Below are positions 39,900-51,354 of a stretch of DNA of 64,000 bases, one piece after another. Position 1 is the first letter of the stretch; every line of letters starts with the position of its first letter. The stretch covers positions 16,537,001-16,601,000 of the forward strand of contig NC_059478.1 in the NCBI RefSeq assembly GCF_018139145.2, in the 5' to 3' direction. The notes beneath the pieces were generated by a model, which saw nothing but the letters and a program-made list of their open reading frames with translations, searched no databases and was not told the DNA's origin. This DNA is from Gymnogyps californianus (lineage: Eukaryota > Chordata > Aves > Accipitriformes > Cathartidae). The position numbers were made by a program, and so were the translations under genes.

Positions 39900-41978
39900 G
39901 TCTCCCACACCCTGTGGTCCACACCCAACCTCAGGACAAAAGCCACACCAGCGGCCACGGGCAGGGAGGCTCCTGCCTGCAAGACAGAGAGCAGCCTGTG
40001 CAGAGACCCCGGCCAGGGCTTACAAGCCACATTTAACAAGAATGCTATCACCTGCTTGGCTATGACATTTGCCTAAATAAAAATTAAATACAAAAAAAAC
40101 CCCAGTTTTAACTCTGATTTGAATATTTTTACAAACCCTTGTTGAATGGAGACAACTTGCCAGGAGCACATAACACTCCAGGAGTCGCTGTATCACGCCT
40201 CGGTCTGACTAGCAGCGTTTATTCCCTGCAGCTTATTGCTCAAAATGGGATAAATGCTGGAAAATCTCTCGATGCACAGCACTTAGGAGCCACAGTATAA
40301 AGCAATGTTTGTTTTGGAAATAAGATTACAACATATACAGTGATTCATAAATATTTGCATTTTATAATTGTTTCTGCAAATGAATTGGCAAGTCAGTCCA
40401 CACAGGGGTGGGGTTCTCCCCCTACAAAGGGAACGAGCTCCAGAATTTTAACTAGTTTCCTTCTTAGTGCCTGTGAGCCCTGGTCACTCTTCCTCTCTCG
40501 GAGCTCTTCCCTCATGATGTGCAAGGGAAAAATTACTAATTTTTCCTCTGCATGTCTTCTTACTCGGAGCTGTGTGGGAAAGGCAGCCATTCCCAAAAAG
40601 CAACAAGACTGGTATGAATAAAGCAATGGTGCATTTCAAAATAGAGGTGGTGTTTCATTCAGACTCCTGCAGTTCCTTCCTTGTATCGTACAAGAGAGCG
40701 TATATACTTAAGGCGATGCTGCCACAAAGAGGCAACGTGCTCCGGCTCTTGCAGCACACAGAAATCCACCCATCAGGTTCCAGACAGAAGGACAACCAGT
40801 CTTACAAATACTATTTACAGTGATATTAAAGATCCCTAGTAATACTGGGGAAACCAGAAGCAGCTTAATTAGCCCATGACACCAGGATAATGCACACCCT
40901 CAAGGGTGCTTTTCCTGAAGTCCAAGTATCTGGAGGGCCAGTCCCACATGTTCTCTTCATCCTGCCTGACCTAAGGACATGTGGAGGCTGGAGATCCCTC
41001 CCCAGGCTGCTGAACGGCAAATCAAGAGTACATGGAGAGGAATTACTGAGTCACTTCTCTCTCCTTCCTTATACCCTATGGAAAGAAAGGGAGGGAATTT
41101 CAAAAGGTTGGGGGGAAAAAAAAATCCAAGTCACAAAATGACAATCACACAGCAGCCCAAAAGTGAGGTGGTCAACCTACCAGTGCACAAAGCAGTGACA
41201 GCATTACGTGGAGACATAAAAAGCACCTAAGGCTGTAGCTCGTGGCCAAAACACCATGAGACAGCCCTCTACTGTGCCTTGTGGACGTCCTACCCAGCAA
41301 CAAGGTTGCTCTCCCAGGCCTCCAGCACAAGGGCTGCCTCTCCTAGGAGAAAGAGAAAATGGCACGTGCAGGATTTCACTTGGGAATAATCACTCTCAAG
41401 CCCTCCTCTCCCCCACTCCTTTCCACATACTCCTCCACCCAGACAGACAGGTATACACACTTTGCGGGTTTGCTCTTTTTCCACACTGAGTTGGACTCTC
41501 AAAGAGGAATTCAGGCAAGAAAAGGTAAGGCAGAAGTTGGTGCTGCAAACACAACAGCCGGCGGGTCCTCCCACTCTACCAAAGGGGAAGTGCTGCCTTC
41601 AGGACAACCTTGCTTGTCGAGTAAACCAGGCTGAGGAGAGAGATGATAAACATGCCTAAAAATGAGGGAAAATAAGCACATTTACAAACATCACAAAGAA
41701 ATTATCCACGTTTACCTGCCACAAAACAAGTCCTCCATTACTGAAACGATGATCAAGGACATACAAGGAAGCCCAGGCATACTTAACCTAGGCAACCAGA
41801 AGTGTATTTCAAACCAAGTTGAATCAAGTGCAATTGCTTAAACTGATCGCAGTTGAGGTTTTCTTCTCCATTTTGGACATCGTCTCTTTTCTCTCCTTAG
41901 CCCATGTACCTGGCAAGCTCCCTGAGATGTCTCCCAAATTCCAGCAAGTATACCAATTTCTGATCATTTGAATGAGGC
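39900..41978. other. Intergenic DNA, no gene recognised
   Basis: A short moderately GC-rich section (about 39905-40020) directly follows the LTR. Frames of 80-95 codons occur on both strands and none is recognised. No repeat identified. Confidence 0.5.
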
Positions 41979-41993
41979 TGTTGCTAAGCAACA
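41979..41993. promoter_or_regulatory. Perfect X-box-type palindrome (candidate RFX site)
   Basis: TGTTGCTAAGCAACA is a perfect 15-bp palindrome around a central A. It fits the X-box form GTTGCTNGGCAAC bound by RFX factors, with A for G at one half-site position. A related motif lies at 44938-44959. RFX factors control ciliary and MHC class II genes, and many X-boxes sit in enhancers or promoters. Binding is not shown; one palindrome of this length can also occur by chance. Confidence 0.4.
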
Positions 41994-42026
41994 CCTTTTC
42001 TCTCTCTCTTTCGGGTTTGGTTTTGG

Positions 42027-42040
42027 TTTTTTTTTTTTTT
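42027..42040. repeat. T14 homopolymer
   Basis: Fourteen T preceded by a TTTGGTTTTGG stretch and a TCTC-rich run. It could be a slippage-prone microsatellite. Confidence 0.8.
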
Positions 42041-44937
42041 GTTCAACTACACTTAAAAAATCCAGGATGTGCTGGATGTGAGCAGAGAGAGATGTTGCTT
42101 AAAGTTTTACTAATGCTATCACAGATTCTCTAACAAAAAAAAGTTAAGATTCAAACTTTTCAAGTTTTTTACCAAAACAATGCCTCAAAAGAAGCTCACT
42201 CGTGTGGGAGACTAATTGTATTTCCTATATTCTTCCCAGCCTTCAAATGAAAAACAAGTTTGTTGATAATATGATATTACTAATTCTTACCTACAGCCCA
42301 TCTTATGCTTTTGAGGGCTCCAGTGCTAATCAGCTTTCTTACGTTCATCCTTTCCTTCCCACCTGTAGTTCTGCTCACGTGTGTGAAGGCTGAAGGACCC
42401 TTTTCCCTGACTGAGTTACTGTAAACATGTGAAATAAAAAAACCACATAAGAGATGACCCAAAGCATGCAATACTAGTGGGGGATTTTCTTTAATTTCAA
42501 CATATTTTGGATCAGACCCTAAGAAAAGAGTCGGGTCATTTATAAATTTCCTTGCAGACACTGCACGTAAAATTATGAAGCCATTTCCGTAAAGCGGCTC
42601 ATTAATTTAAAAGGGTGGCTGATCCCTGAAGGGAAGACCCACTTCAACAGGAAGGTTCTGATGTCACACCGGGATTTCATTAGTGCACTGGCTAGAAAAG
42701 ATGCTAAAATAAAATGTAAATAACTAACTAATTATGCATGCACTACAAAATGGAGCGTCTCCAAAGTAATTAGAAATGTCCACACATGGCAGTCAGAACT
42801 GTAAGCTGAGCACAGAGGGTTCGTGCTCTCCAGCTACGACAACTGAGTGATCACGGAGAGTTTCTAGGCTGCGACAGGGTGAAAAGAGATGGCATTTCCT
42901 AAGTGTGCTGCCTGCGACTAAATTTAAATTAATAAAATTACAAAGGATTGAACTATTGCCAAACCAAGACATTCTGGGTTCATCCTTGTCTATCGGAGAC
43001 CCATGTTAAGGAAGGCTGAAATCTTACATTAGCAGAGAGATAAAACTGGATTGTTTTTAACAGAGCTGAACCTCAGTAAAGACAAATATAGTTCTGTATA
43101 TTGCCAGTGAAAATTGTGGGAGCTACGAGAGAGGATGAACATAGTGACAAGTCAGGAACTAAGATGTTTCCCCTTCCCTTCACCAATTAAAATTTTCTTT
43201 TATTTTCGTGTCATTATTCTACCTGTAAAACCAAAGGATTCAATGTAAATGCTTCATTATTTTTTAGAACTCCTTGTTAGACCTTTTTAATCCTTGGCAC
43301 AAAGAGATGTCATTTTGAAATTATTTTCCTTCTAATGAAAGTACCATCTTTGCTAGGAGATGTAGGAAACTTTCTTTGTAGAGAATACAATTATGCAGAA
43401 CGGCACAAATTTTGCTGTCATTTGTAATCCTAAAACTCCCGTGGAGCTATTGAAGCTACATGGGCACTTCAGAGAAGAATCTATTTTAACTCTTAGACAC
43501 TCTCCGCTTTTTTTTTACAGCAAGAGCTGTCACTTCCCACTCAATTCTTCTGCTAAGACATCACTTCTCTGCTGCAATCTGAACTGAGCCCCGTTCTGTC
43601 ACAGTGATGCAATGCTCAGTACCTGGGCTGGAGGCTTTGTACTTTAAGTCGGGTCACACCTGTAGGAGCATTATTAGCAGCCAGCATAAACACCAGGCAA
43701 GGCTCCTCAGTGAAGCTGTTTCCCTTCCCAAGCCTCCCCTCCATTTTCATTTAGAAATGGGTACACTGGGGAAGAGCCTCTCATGTCTCTCCTTCTTGGC
43801 TGGGTATTGTGGATGCTACTGCTACACACATTTTTTTTGTCATATCATAGTAAAACAAGAAACACCCCTCAGTTTTAAGGTTCTTCATGGTTCACACTCT
43901 TGGCACCCAAGCCACGGGTTTTCCTCCTATAGATCAACTTTCTGTGCTTCATGCAAATGTCTATCTTGTTGTTGCCTCTGTCATATCTATTCATAACTTC
44001 TTCTACTCCTCCCAGCGTATATCTGAAAATGCTCCTATCTAGGAAAGCCAGATTCCTCCTCGTTTCTTCTTTTCAGCGTTATTTAAAGCCTTACGTGTTA
44101 CAAGAGGCATTCCAGCTCAACCAGCAACTATTTTACATATGTTTGTATAATTCCTTATATGCCACAGGTGTCTTCTGTTTAAATCATACTGAATTAGAAA
44201 TCCCTGACCACCATCTCCCCGAGGGTGGTCTGTGTTTTACCTCTCTTGTGCCTTTAGGTGGAAAGCAGAGCTCGGCGACACCCCGAACCAAAGTCCTGCT
44301 CCAAAATGGCATTGGGTCTAGTTATCAGGTACACCCTGCAAAACGAAAGCAGTCAACATCACACTTGTCATAGTAACCTACATTTTGGAACAGATGCTAG
44401 ATGAAGCGTAAGCTGCTTTTACTGCATGGTTTCAATGTATTTCTCAAGTCAGGTTTCAGATCCATGCTCGTGGAGAAAGCACCGCTGTTCCTCTGGTCTC
44501 CCCTCACGCTCCCCTCAGGCCAGCAAAGTCTGCTTCATTAATAACTAAGGTTAAAAGACAAATAAATTAGTGGCAAATAAATATACTTTCCCAAACGAGG
44601 AAAGAGCTGACAGTCTGGAAGAACAGTGCCTTCTGCTAAGAAGATCCCAAGATGATCATGGGCTTGGTTGCATTCTCTGCAGTTTTTTTTAAACCATGAT
44701 GTTTGTTTACCTTGGGTGTTTGGGGTTTCTAACCCAGGGCTGATTTTTGTGTGTTTTAAGGGAGAGACCGTGCTCATCGGGAAGAGCAGCGTAGGAGTGA
44801 GGCAGGGATGGAGATGCACGCCAGCCTGCCCACGCAGCAGCAGAAGGCACGGACCCCACGGCACAGGGGGCCAAGGAGGGCTCGCCTCGCACGAAGCCCC
44901 AGCCTCGCCAGTAATGTATATTACATACATAGCATGT
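42041..44937. other. AT-rich intergenic DNA, no gene recognised
   Basis: Two overlapping + frames of 130 and 140 codons (43604-43996, 43951-44373) encode Leu/Ser/Cys-rich sequences with no domain I can recognise. GC content rises at about 44770-44910, directly before the X-box. No mobile element identified. Confidence 0.5.
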
Positions 44938-44959
44938 GGTGGTTGCCATGGGAACCACC
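44938..44959. promoter_or_regulatory. X-box-type palindrome (candidate RFX site)
   Basis: A 22-bp near-perfect palindrome with outer arms GGTGGTT and AACCACC around GCCATGGG. Its core GTTGCCATGGGAAC differs from the ideal RFX X-box GTTGCCATGGCAAC at one position. It follows a GC-rich segment with several CpGs (44815-44915), which adds some weight to a regulatory role. RFX dimers bind such sites; occupancy here is inferred only. Confidence 0.5.
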
Positions 44960-45911
44960 TTTATTTTCTCAGGCAGAGTACACAGATGTGTGCAACCCAC
45001 CAACTCGCTCTTTGTAAACTACTGCTTTCTCAAGGGTTCAGTAACTTACGAAGGCTCCTGTCCAGAAGTTGCTTGAAGTCTTACTAAATAAACTCTTTTT
45101 GGGGGTATTGTAATTACACCTGTGCCAAGAAAGGCAGGTGTCTGCCCAGAGAGAAAAGGGGAGCGAAGGGGCAGGAGGTGGGGTATGCTGGGGGGCAAAG
45201 GCCATTAGGCGCCCCGTCCTTCGGAGCTCCTGCACGGCCACAGAAATAAAGGGAAGCAGTTAAAGGAGGGATGTCCTATGTAGAAAAATGTATCATGGAA
45301 ATACAATTTCAGCTTAAATACACTGTGAATATTGTGACTTGATTGATCAATTATAGCAGGTTTCTCTGGAGCCCCTATTGTAAGTCCTTAAAACCCATAG
45401 GGTTTTTTTTAATAGCATGTAATTTTAAAAACCACCTGCAAGTTTAAAAACATACCTAGGTTGAAGCTGAGAATTGAGAACAGGGCATGAACAAGGTGGG
45501 TTTATTTTGGTATGATTATTAAATAAAAATAAGTGCTCTTTTCAAAGTTTTAGAAGTGAAAAATAAACAGTTTATTAACGCAGGTGTACACTGTATACCC
45601 TTTCAGAATTACAAAAAAAAAAAGAAAAAGTTAAAATCCTTTGTGCGTAGAATTTAGTTACCAAAATAAAATTAAATTAAAAAAATCAGTGCATTCACAG
45701 TCAATTACTTCTTTGCCTTAGTAAACTGTCCAGAAATAAACATACAATTATTAAACTAGAAATCTTCTGCTCTGTTGAAGTCGAGGGGTGAACACCGGAT
45801 TATGAAAAGACGACTGATCCAAAGGGCAAAACACACTCAAATTTCTCTGGGAAGCGTTTGCTGCGTGAGCAGAGCATTTACAACTCTCTATGTGCAGTCT
45901 TCGGCATTTTC

Positions 45912-45940
45912 TTTTTTTTTTTTTTTTTTTTTCTTTTTTT
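45912..45940. repeat. T21-C-T7 tract
   Basis: The longest homopolymer of the window. On the - strand it is A-rich and could be the tail of a retroposed sequence, but no recognisable retrocopy precedes it, so a plain microsatellite is more likely. Confidence 0.8.
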
Positions 45941-47657
45941 AGAAAATAAAGAAGGGGGCAGAGCTGCTTCTGGTTTACAGGCTACAAGACGGGATTTGCA
46001 ACATGCCATATTTTGTGTGGTCTAGCAAGCTACTATTGGTTCAGGGAGCATACTATTTGCAACTGTTTTCCTGGATAATACCACCACCTCCAAGTGTTTT
46101 ATAACCGAGTCATATAGAAGGTTTATAATCCAAATGTATAAATACTCAAATAACCTTGTGCTAAAGCAGGTAAGAAATGCTAGAGGGAAAACAAATAACA
46201 AGAAATCATGTTTGGGGAAAGGAGAAAAAAAAAAAACAAGGAGAGTGAAGGAAGGTGCTGTTGCTATTTTTCTAATGCAGTGAGCTGGTTTGTGAGGAGC
46301 TTTACATTCCTGGAAGATAATGTTAAATTATAACCATACTTTATCCATTCAAATCATTAACAAGATGATTTAAGCTATCTCCTACCGAGGACTTGATCTG
46401 GGGGTAGGAATACACAGGAAAGAAGAAGGTGCTTCACTACTTGCTATATTCTGGAAGTATTACTTAAATTACATTCAAGTCATCAGATAATTATGAACTT
46501 TCTTTTCCTTTATATTTATATGGAATATTTATTGAATTGCACAGTGTGCTTTTACAATAAAGTGCTTTTTACGTCGGTTTCTTTGTTCATCCAAAATAAA
46601 ACTGACAGTTATCCTTTTATAAGCTATTCTGAGAACATTTTCTCTTCTTTGAAACTGATTGATGCACTACTTTAAATGTTCCTGCATATATCGTTTCAAT
46701 TCAAGTTTCTGCATAATGTAATAAGAAGATAAAAGAATTCTATACTTCAACAAGAGACATTACAAAGCAACTAGAGACATTATCAAGGGCATTAACAAGC
46801 TCCTAATAGCAATAAAACCTTTTAACTGTCTGATGTAGAACATGCTCCCACCAAACCACCACATATTATGGTAATTGGCTCCAATTTCTGAATCTTTCAT
46901 TGCAAAGTTACGAAGAGTTAGGTAGAACTGAAAAGTGAACCTGGAATCCACAGTTTAGTGGCTTATCTTTTTTTTTATTATTGTTCTTATGGTGTTCTCT
47001 TTACAATACACAGAATCAGCATGAGTCCCAGCTGCAGCAGCAGCATTTTATATTCTGCTCTAAGGTTGCTGACTCTCATCTTATTCTTGTTTCTCAATAT
47101 TTAAACATATATGGTTTTAGTCCTTCTAACAGCTTATCATTTAAAGAGTATTACAATGTGTGACTTAGTCATATTTCAGCCACTTCGTATGTTCATTCAC
47201 TGGAACACTGGAAATTTAGAAAATGAAATACAACTTAACTTCCAGGCTTTAATTTACCTTAGGAAATAACATGGGGTATGTTGCTTACTTTTCTTTTTCG
47301 GGTTCCCCTCTCAAAAACTTAAAACTCAGGCTTCATCCAGGGTCCCACAAAAATAAATACAAAATTCAGTAAACTATAAAAATGAAACCAGAACCTGCAG
47401 CAGAAAAGTGGAGAAGTGACATGAGGCTCTCTGGTGATTAACCTGCAGCGTAAAGCCATATGTCCTGCTGACATGTCTATCATACCACGCCATTCTTCAC
47501 AGGCTGGCAACCTATTTACTTGAGCAGGGCAATCCTATTGGTATCTAGAATTGTGCTCCGAAAAAGAAGCTGTCATTTCATGTCTCTGGAACAATCCTGG
47601 CTTAAGGGACAAGACGCCAAGAAACAACGTAGAGCAAAAGAAACTCCAAGGGGAAAA

Positions 47658-47679
47658 AACCAACCAACCAACCAACCAA
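47658..47679. repeat. (AACC)n microsatellite
   Basis: About five and a half AACC units. It lies inside a 169-codon frame where it encodes an alternating Asn/Gln/Pro/Thr string. Confidence 0.9.
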
Positions 47680-49075
47680 AAACCTATAATGTTTCCAGCC
47701 CAAAGCTTGGTGTTCGGACACCACAAAACATGTCAGGCTCGATCTGCGTTGAAATGATTGGCTTTTGGGCCATATGTGCAAGGTTCACAGAAGAAACGCT
47801 CACTGGAAACACCAAACAGGATAACTGGACTACACACGTCTCTCTCAGAAGAGGGAGGAACTGCCTCATTTCTGAAGTTCTTGCTGATGGCGTGAAAGAG
47901 GATCACTTGGACTTCACTGAGATCATAAAAGCACAGCATGCAATTTCTATCTACTCTGGAAAAGTAGTTCCCCTATTTCCTGTAACATTTAATGGCACAA
48001 TCCTTTCATTACAGTGTAAATTAAAGTAATCCTTTATTATTGCCATTATCAAAGGCTGCTTTAATTAGACTCACTTAAAGGTTTGTTAAGGTTTTTGACA
48101 ACAGAGCACACAATTACTACACAGTTACAAACATGCTTTCAGCACGGTTACTAACAAACCTCCTGAAGCCTACTCAGAACTAAAATAAAACCAGGACAAA
48201 CTCCTTTTCCCTGAAACTTTGTGAGTGTGCTCTTCCCACTGCAGCTATTGTAAAAGTTTGGGGGATTAAAAAAAAGACTCGAGGAGCAACAGAAACAGAA
48301 TAAACCTACAATGACAGCAATTACGTAGGTGAAACATTTTATCAAAACATTGTAACTACCGCGACTTCACTTTCACAAAACATGAAATGGAGTTTTTGCA
48401 TGACACCAGATTTTCTTTATAAATTCCACTGAAATCTGTACAGCCTTGCCTTTTGCTTATTCCAATCTACTATATCTCTGGTGTTAACTCATTAACTATT
48501 ACAAGTGGGATATTAGCCTGGTGAAAACAAAAATGGCATCACTCAATGCCATATTATCTTACACATTTCTGCAGTGAATCAAAGCCTACTGCTAATGTTG
48601 ATCTCTGTCACGGCTCAACCTTTTGAATGGTGGCATTGCTAACGGCATTTTTAGGGCATTTTAGAAGAATTTCATTGCTAAAGCAGTACATTTTCGAGTC
48701 TTTTTTTTACAGGAAATAAGCAGAAAGAAGCCAACAATCCTGGAGCATGGGAAGGGGAATAATCAGGCACCACAACACTGTCTTTAGTATATAGTCGAGA
48801 TAAAAATCTCACTGACACCGCCTTAAGAAAGGGAGACACGTTAGTTATCCCCTGTAAACACGTTACCGTTCGACTATCGCTAAGGCTGAATGGCAGTCAA
48901 GCCTTTCCAATAAACGAGCGGGTTTGGACCGAAAGTTTAAATCACCGTCTTTACTAACGTCTTAGAGCAAAAAAAAAATTACCCCGAGCGGCACGGGGAA
49001 TCAATTACAGCCCGCATTACACTTGCTGGCGGGGGGAGATGAGGGGGGCGGCAGGGGGAGCGCCCCGCCAGCCGC

Positions 49076-49109
49076 GGGGCGGGGGTCGGGCGGGGGCGCG
49101 GGGGCCGGG
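49076..49109 (+). other. G-quadruplex-prone G-run cluster
   Basis: On the + strand six runs of 3-5 G are separated by only 1-3 bases (C, TC, C, CGC, CC), which satisfies the usual G3+N1-7 rule for quadruplex formation with runs to spare. It lies at the start of the CpG-island core. Quadruplexes are common at vertebrate promoters; formation here is predicted, not shown. Confidence 0.7.
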
Positions 49110-49190
49110 TTGCGCGGGGCGCAGGGGGCTGCGCGGGGAGCTGCGCGGGGGGCCGCGCGGGGGGCCGGGCTGCGCAGGGGGCCGGGCGGG
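49110..49190. repeat. Degenerate GC-rich minisatellite in the CpG island
   Basis: Variants of a CTGCGCGGGG(G) unit recur about six times, joined by short G or GCC spacers: TGCGCGGGG, CTGCGCGGGG, CTGCGCGGGG, CCGCGCGGGG, CTGCGCAGGG. The irregular array probably grew by replication slippage. Such sequence is difficult to sequence and assemble, so its length should be treated with caution. Confidence 0.6.
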
Positions 49191-49540
49191 GGGAGCGGCA
49201 GCGGGAGCCCGGCCGCCGCCGCGGTCCACGAGCAGCCCCTAGTGGAGCCCGGGGACGGTGGTGCTCAAATCCCTCTCCTCCCGGCAAACGGGCAGCCCCC
49301 GCCGCCGCCCACCCGGCGGTACTGGCCTCCCCGGGCTTCTTCACTGTAGGTACAGGTACACAGGCACCGCAGCTGCACGCTGCCCTTTTCGTCTCCGCGC
49401 AGGCTGTTGTTCGGGGTAGCCCTCCTGAAGTCCGGTCCCGACTGGCTTCTCTTTGTACTCTTACCCGAGTTTTCTCCTGGCGTTCAGAGGGGGAAAAAAT
49501 AAGCGGGTAGTGTTCAAAAATGTCGATTCGTCTCATTAAA

Positions 49541-51354
49541 ATGTCGTTATCTTTAGAAAGAAGATTTAACAGACAAGCTGCTGTACATGAAGGGGAATCC
49601 TATTAAAAACTTCCTCTTAAAAACTCCCTCAAATCGTGCCCCTTGCTGTGTTTAAAAGGGCATCTGTGATATTTGGGGTCTAATATGGACCCCGACTTTA
49701 GGCAATGAACCTCATGTTTAACGAAGACACCAGGAGGAGCCCCAAAGCGCCAAGCTTCACGAGGGGGTGAAACACCCATGCAAGTGGCTACCTGCTCCCA
49801 CCCAGGGGAAGAGCTGCTGCCCGGCCCCCGCGGGGCTGCTTCACTCCCGCACCCCACCAGGACGTGCCCACCCAGCAGGAAAGCTCTAGGTGCTCCATGG
49901 CCTGAGCCCAAATTTAGTCCTAACAAAGACTGTTGAGCTCTGCAAGCCTGAACTGTTCTTCCGGTACACAGGAAAATGAAAGTGGCAAGATCAGAGAGTT
50001 TCTGGTTACAAAAATCAGTTTGATTATGATTTAGAGAGATCAGTGAAATCAAATAAACCACTGAAAGGGGGATAAAAAGCTCCTTTGTAAGTTTCTACTA
50101 AATGTCACTTTATTTGAACAAGAAAGGGAGGAATGAATGTGAGGAAAGCAAACAGTGTGAATAAACTCAGCCCTAACTAATGATTAATAATTGCTACTTA
50201 CCTGACATCAAAAGGCACCACAAGAGCCCTGGGGGCCAGAGCCCTCGCAGGCACTGGGCTGCTGTACAGAGTCTCGAGGAGTTCATGCTAAACTCCCGTC
50301 AGGGGCTCATCAGGCTCCTGCACGTGGTGTCTCTACACAACCCCTCCTATGTCCTTGTAATCCCCAAAACACAGAGGTCTGGACACACCGAGCACGAAGG
50401 ACAGGAGCTGCCGCTCAGTGCCGGGTGGCTGTGCAAGCACGGCAGGCAGCTCAGGAGCTCAGGCCACCTCACAGCGACCCCTCGGACCTACGTATCTTGC
50501 AACAATCTCCTCATGAGGACAAACCAAACCACTACACACCATCTCCTCTCCTAATCCTACCTCCTTTTTACAGACAGAGCTGGATGCTCTTTGTAAGCGC
50601 CTAGGCACATCACTGGGTTAGAACAGCATGAGCAGCTCATGTGCTGCCGCTGCGCCGCAGGAACTGACTGCAGGAGCTGCCGTACCGGCTGAAAATGTGA
50701 GGCAAAGCACATCTGCCTAAATCACGAACCCTAGCACAATGCATGACTCATTCTTGCACCTAGGAAAGGAATTGCTTTTGCTCATTCATGGAGCTCAGGT
50801 GGCACCAGCAGCTGAATTTTACAAACAGCTTCCCAGCTTTGTTTGCTTCTTCCTATACAAAAAATGTAGCCCTGCATTTTGCAGAGTATTCTTGATAGTC
50901 TACTATTTCAGTGTAGCTGCATAGTAGTTAAGATGCACCCCAGCTTAGACTAACAGTTTTTCAAAAATAAGTGGGCAAAATCAATCTTTTTTAAAAAATA
51001 ATAAAAATAAAACCCCAAAATAAATAAAGAAAAAGAGACTCACCTTTAAGATCCCCATCTGAAGTTACAAATGCCTCCAGGGTCATTCCAGCACTGGAAG
51101 TGAGCAGGACTGGGCTCTCCTCAGTAAAAGCAGATAAATTAGCCCACAGTGTTATTTTCAGGAATTAGCCAACCAGAACAAATACAAATGGTTAAATATA
51201 ATCTAAAAAGACTGCACTGGGCAAACAGATCCTGGTCTAGGGAGTCCACAGAAAATCTGAAACCTAAATGTTTAAGAGCCTCAGCATTAGGGTATCCACT
51301 ACCGAATTTTTGAGCAATATATTTTGATCAACTCTTCTTTTTCCCCCCCTATTT
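49541..51354. other. DNA flanking the CpG island, no gene recognised
   Basis: GC-rich parts at about 49730-49900 and 50220-50480 alternate with AT-rich DNA. Frames of 152 codons on - (49603-50061) and 124 codons on + (50180-50554) are not recognised. If the island is a + strand promoter this would be transcribed as intron 1 or further first-exon sequence. An A-rich tract is at about 50994-51032. Confidence 0.5.

Larger units (their letters stand above)
44960..48789. other. AT-rich intergenic DNA upstream of the CpG island
   Basis: The longest frame here is 169 codons on + (47520-48029); it runs through the (AACC)n microsatellite and shows no domain, so I do not call it a gene. A T21-C-T7 tract is at 45912-45940. 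The segment around 46280-46400 (with TTACATTCCTGG and AATCATTAACAAGATGATTTAA) has an enhancer-like texture. No coding exon or transposon is recognisable. Confidence 0.5.
48790..49540. promoter_or_regulatory. CpG island, probable promoter or first exon of an unidentified transcript
   Basis: CpG dinucleotides are dense across about 750 bp. The left shoulder (48790-49000) is rich in CpG without being GC-rich (for example TTACCGTTCGACTATCGC), which suggests DNA kept unmethylated in the germ line. A very GC-rich core follows (about 49021-49330), then a declining right shoulder to about 49540. There are several GGGCGGGG-type Sp1 words and a CCAAT at about 48906-48910; no TATA box is placed convincingly. 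On the + strand two tandem splice-donor-like sites follow the core, GTAG/GTACAG (junction 49349/49350) and ACAG/GTACAC (49355/49356). Frames open through the core on both strands (108 codons +, 185 codons -) are Gly/Ala/Arg- or Pro/Arg-rich and look like by-products of composition. Direction of transcription and the gene are unknown. Confidence 0.7.

Noticed and set aside
45912..45940. T21-C-T7 as the poly(A) tail of a - strand retrocopy
   Set aside because: The adjacent DNA shows no recognisable LINE, SINE or processed gene, and there is no flanking duplication.
47520..48029. 169-codon + strand open frame
   Set aside because: It runs through an (AACC)n microsatellite and has no recognisable domain. 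A frame of this length is about what chance gives once or so in 64 kb on six frames.
48979..49536. 185-codon - strand and 108-codon + strand frames in the CpG island as proteins
   Set aside because: They are Pro/Arg- or Gly/Ala-rich translations of GC repeats and lack any known domain. The island is better described as promoter-like.
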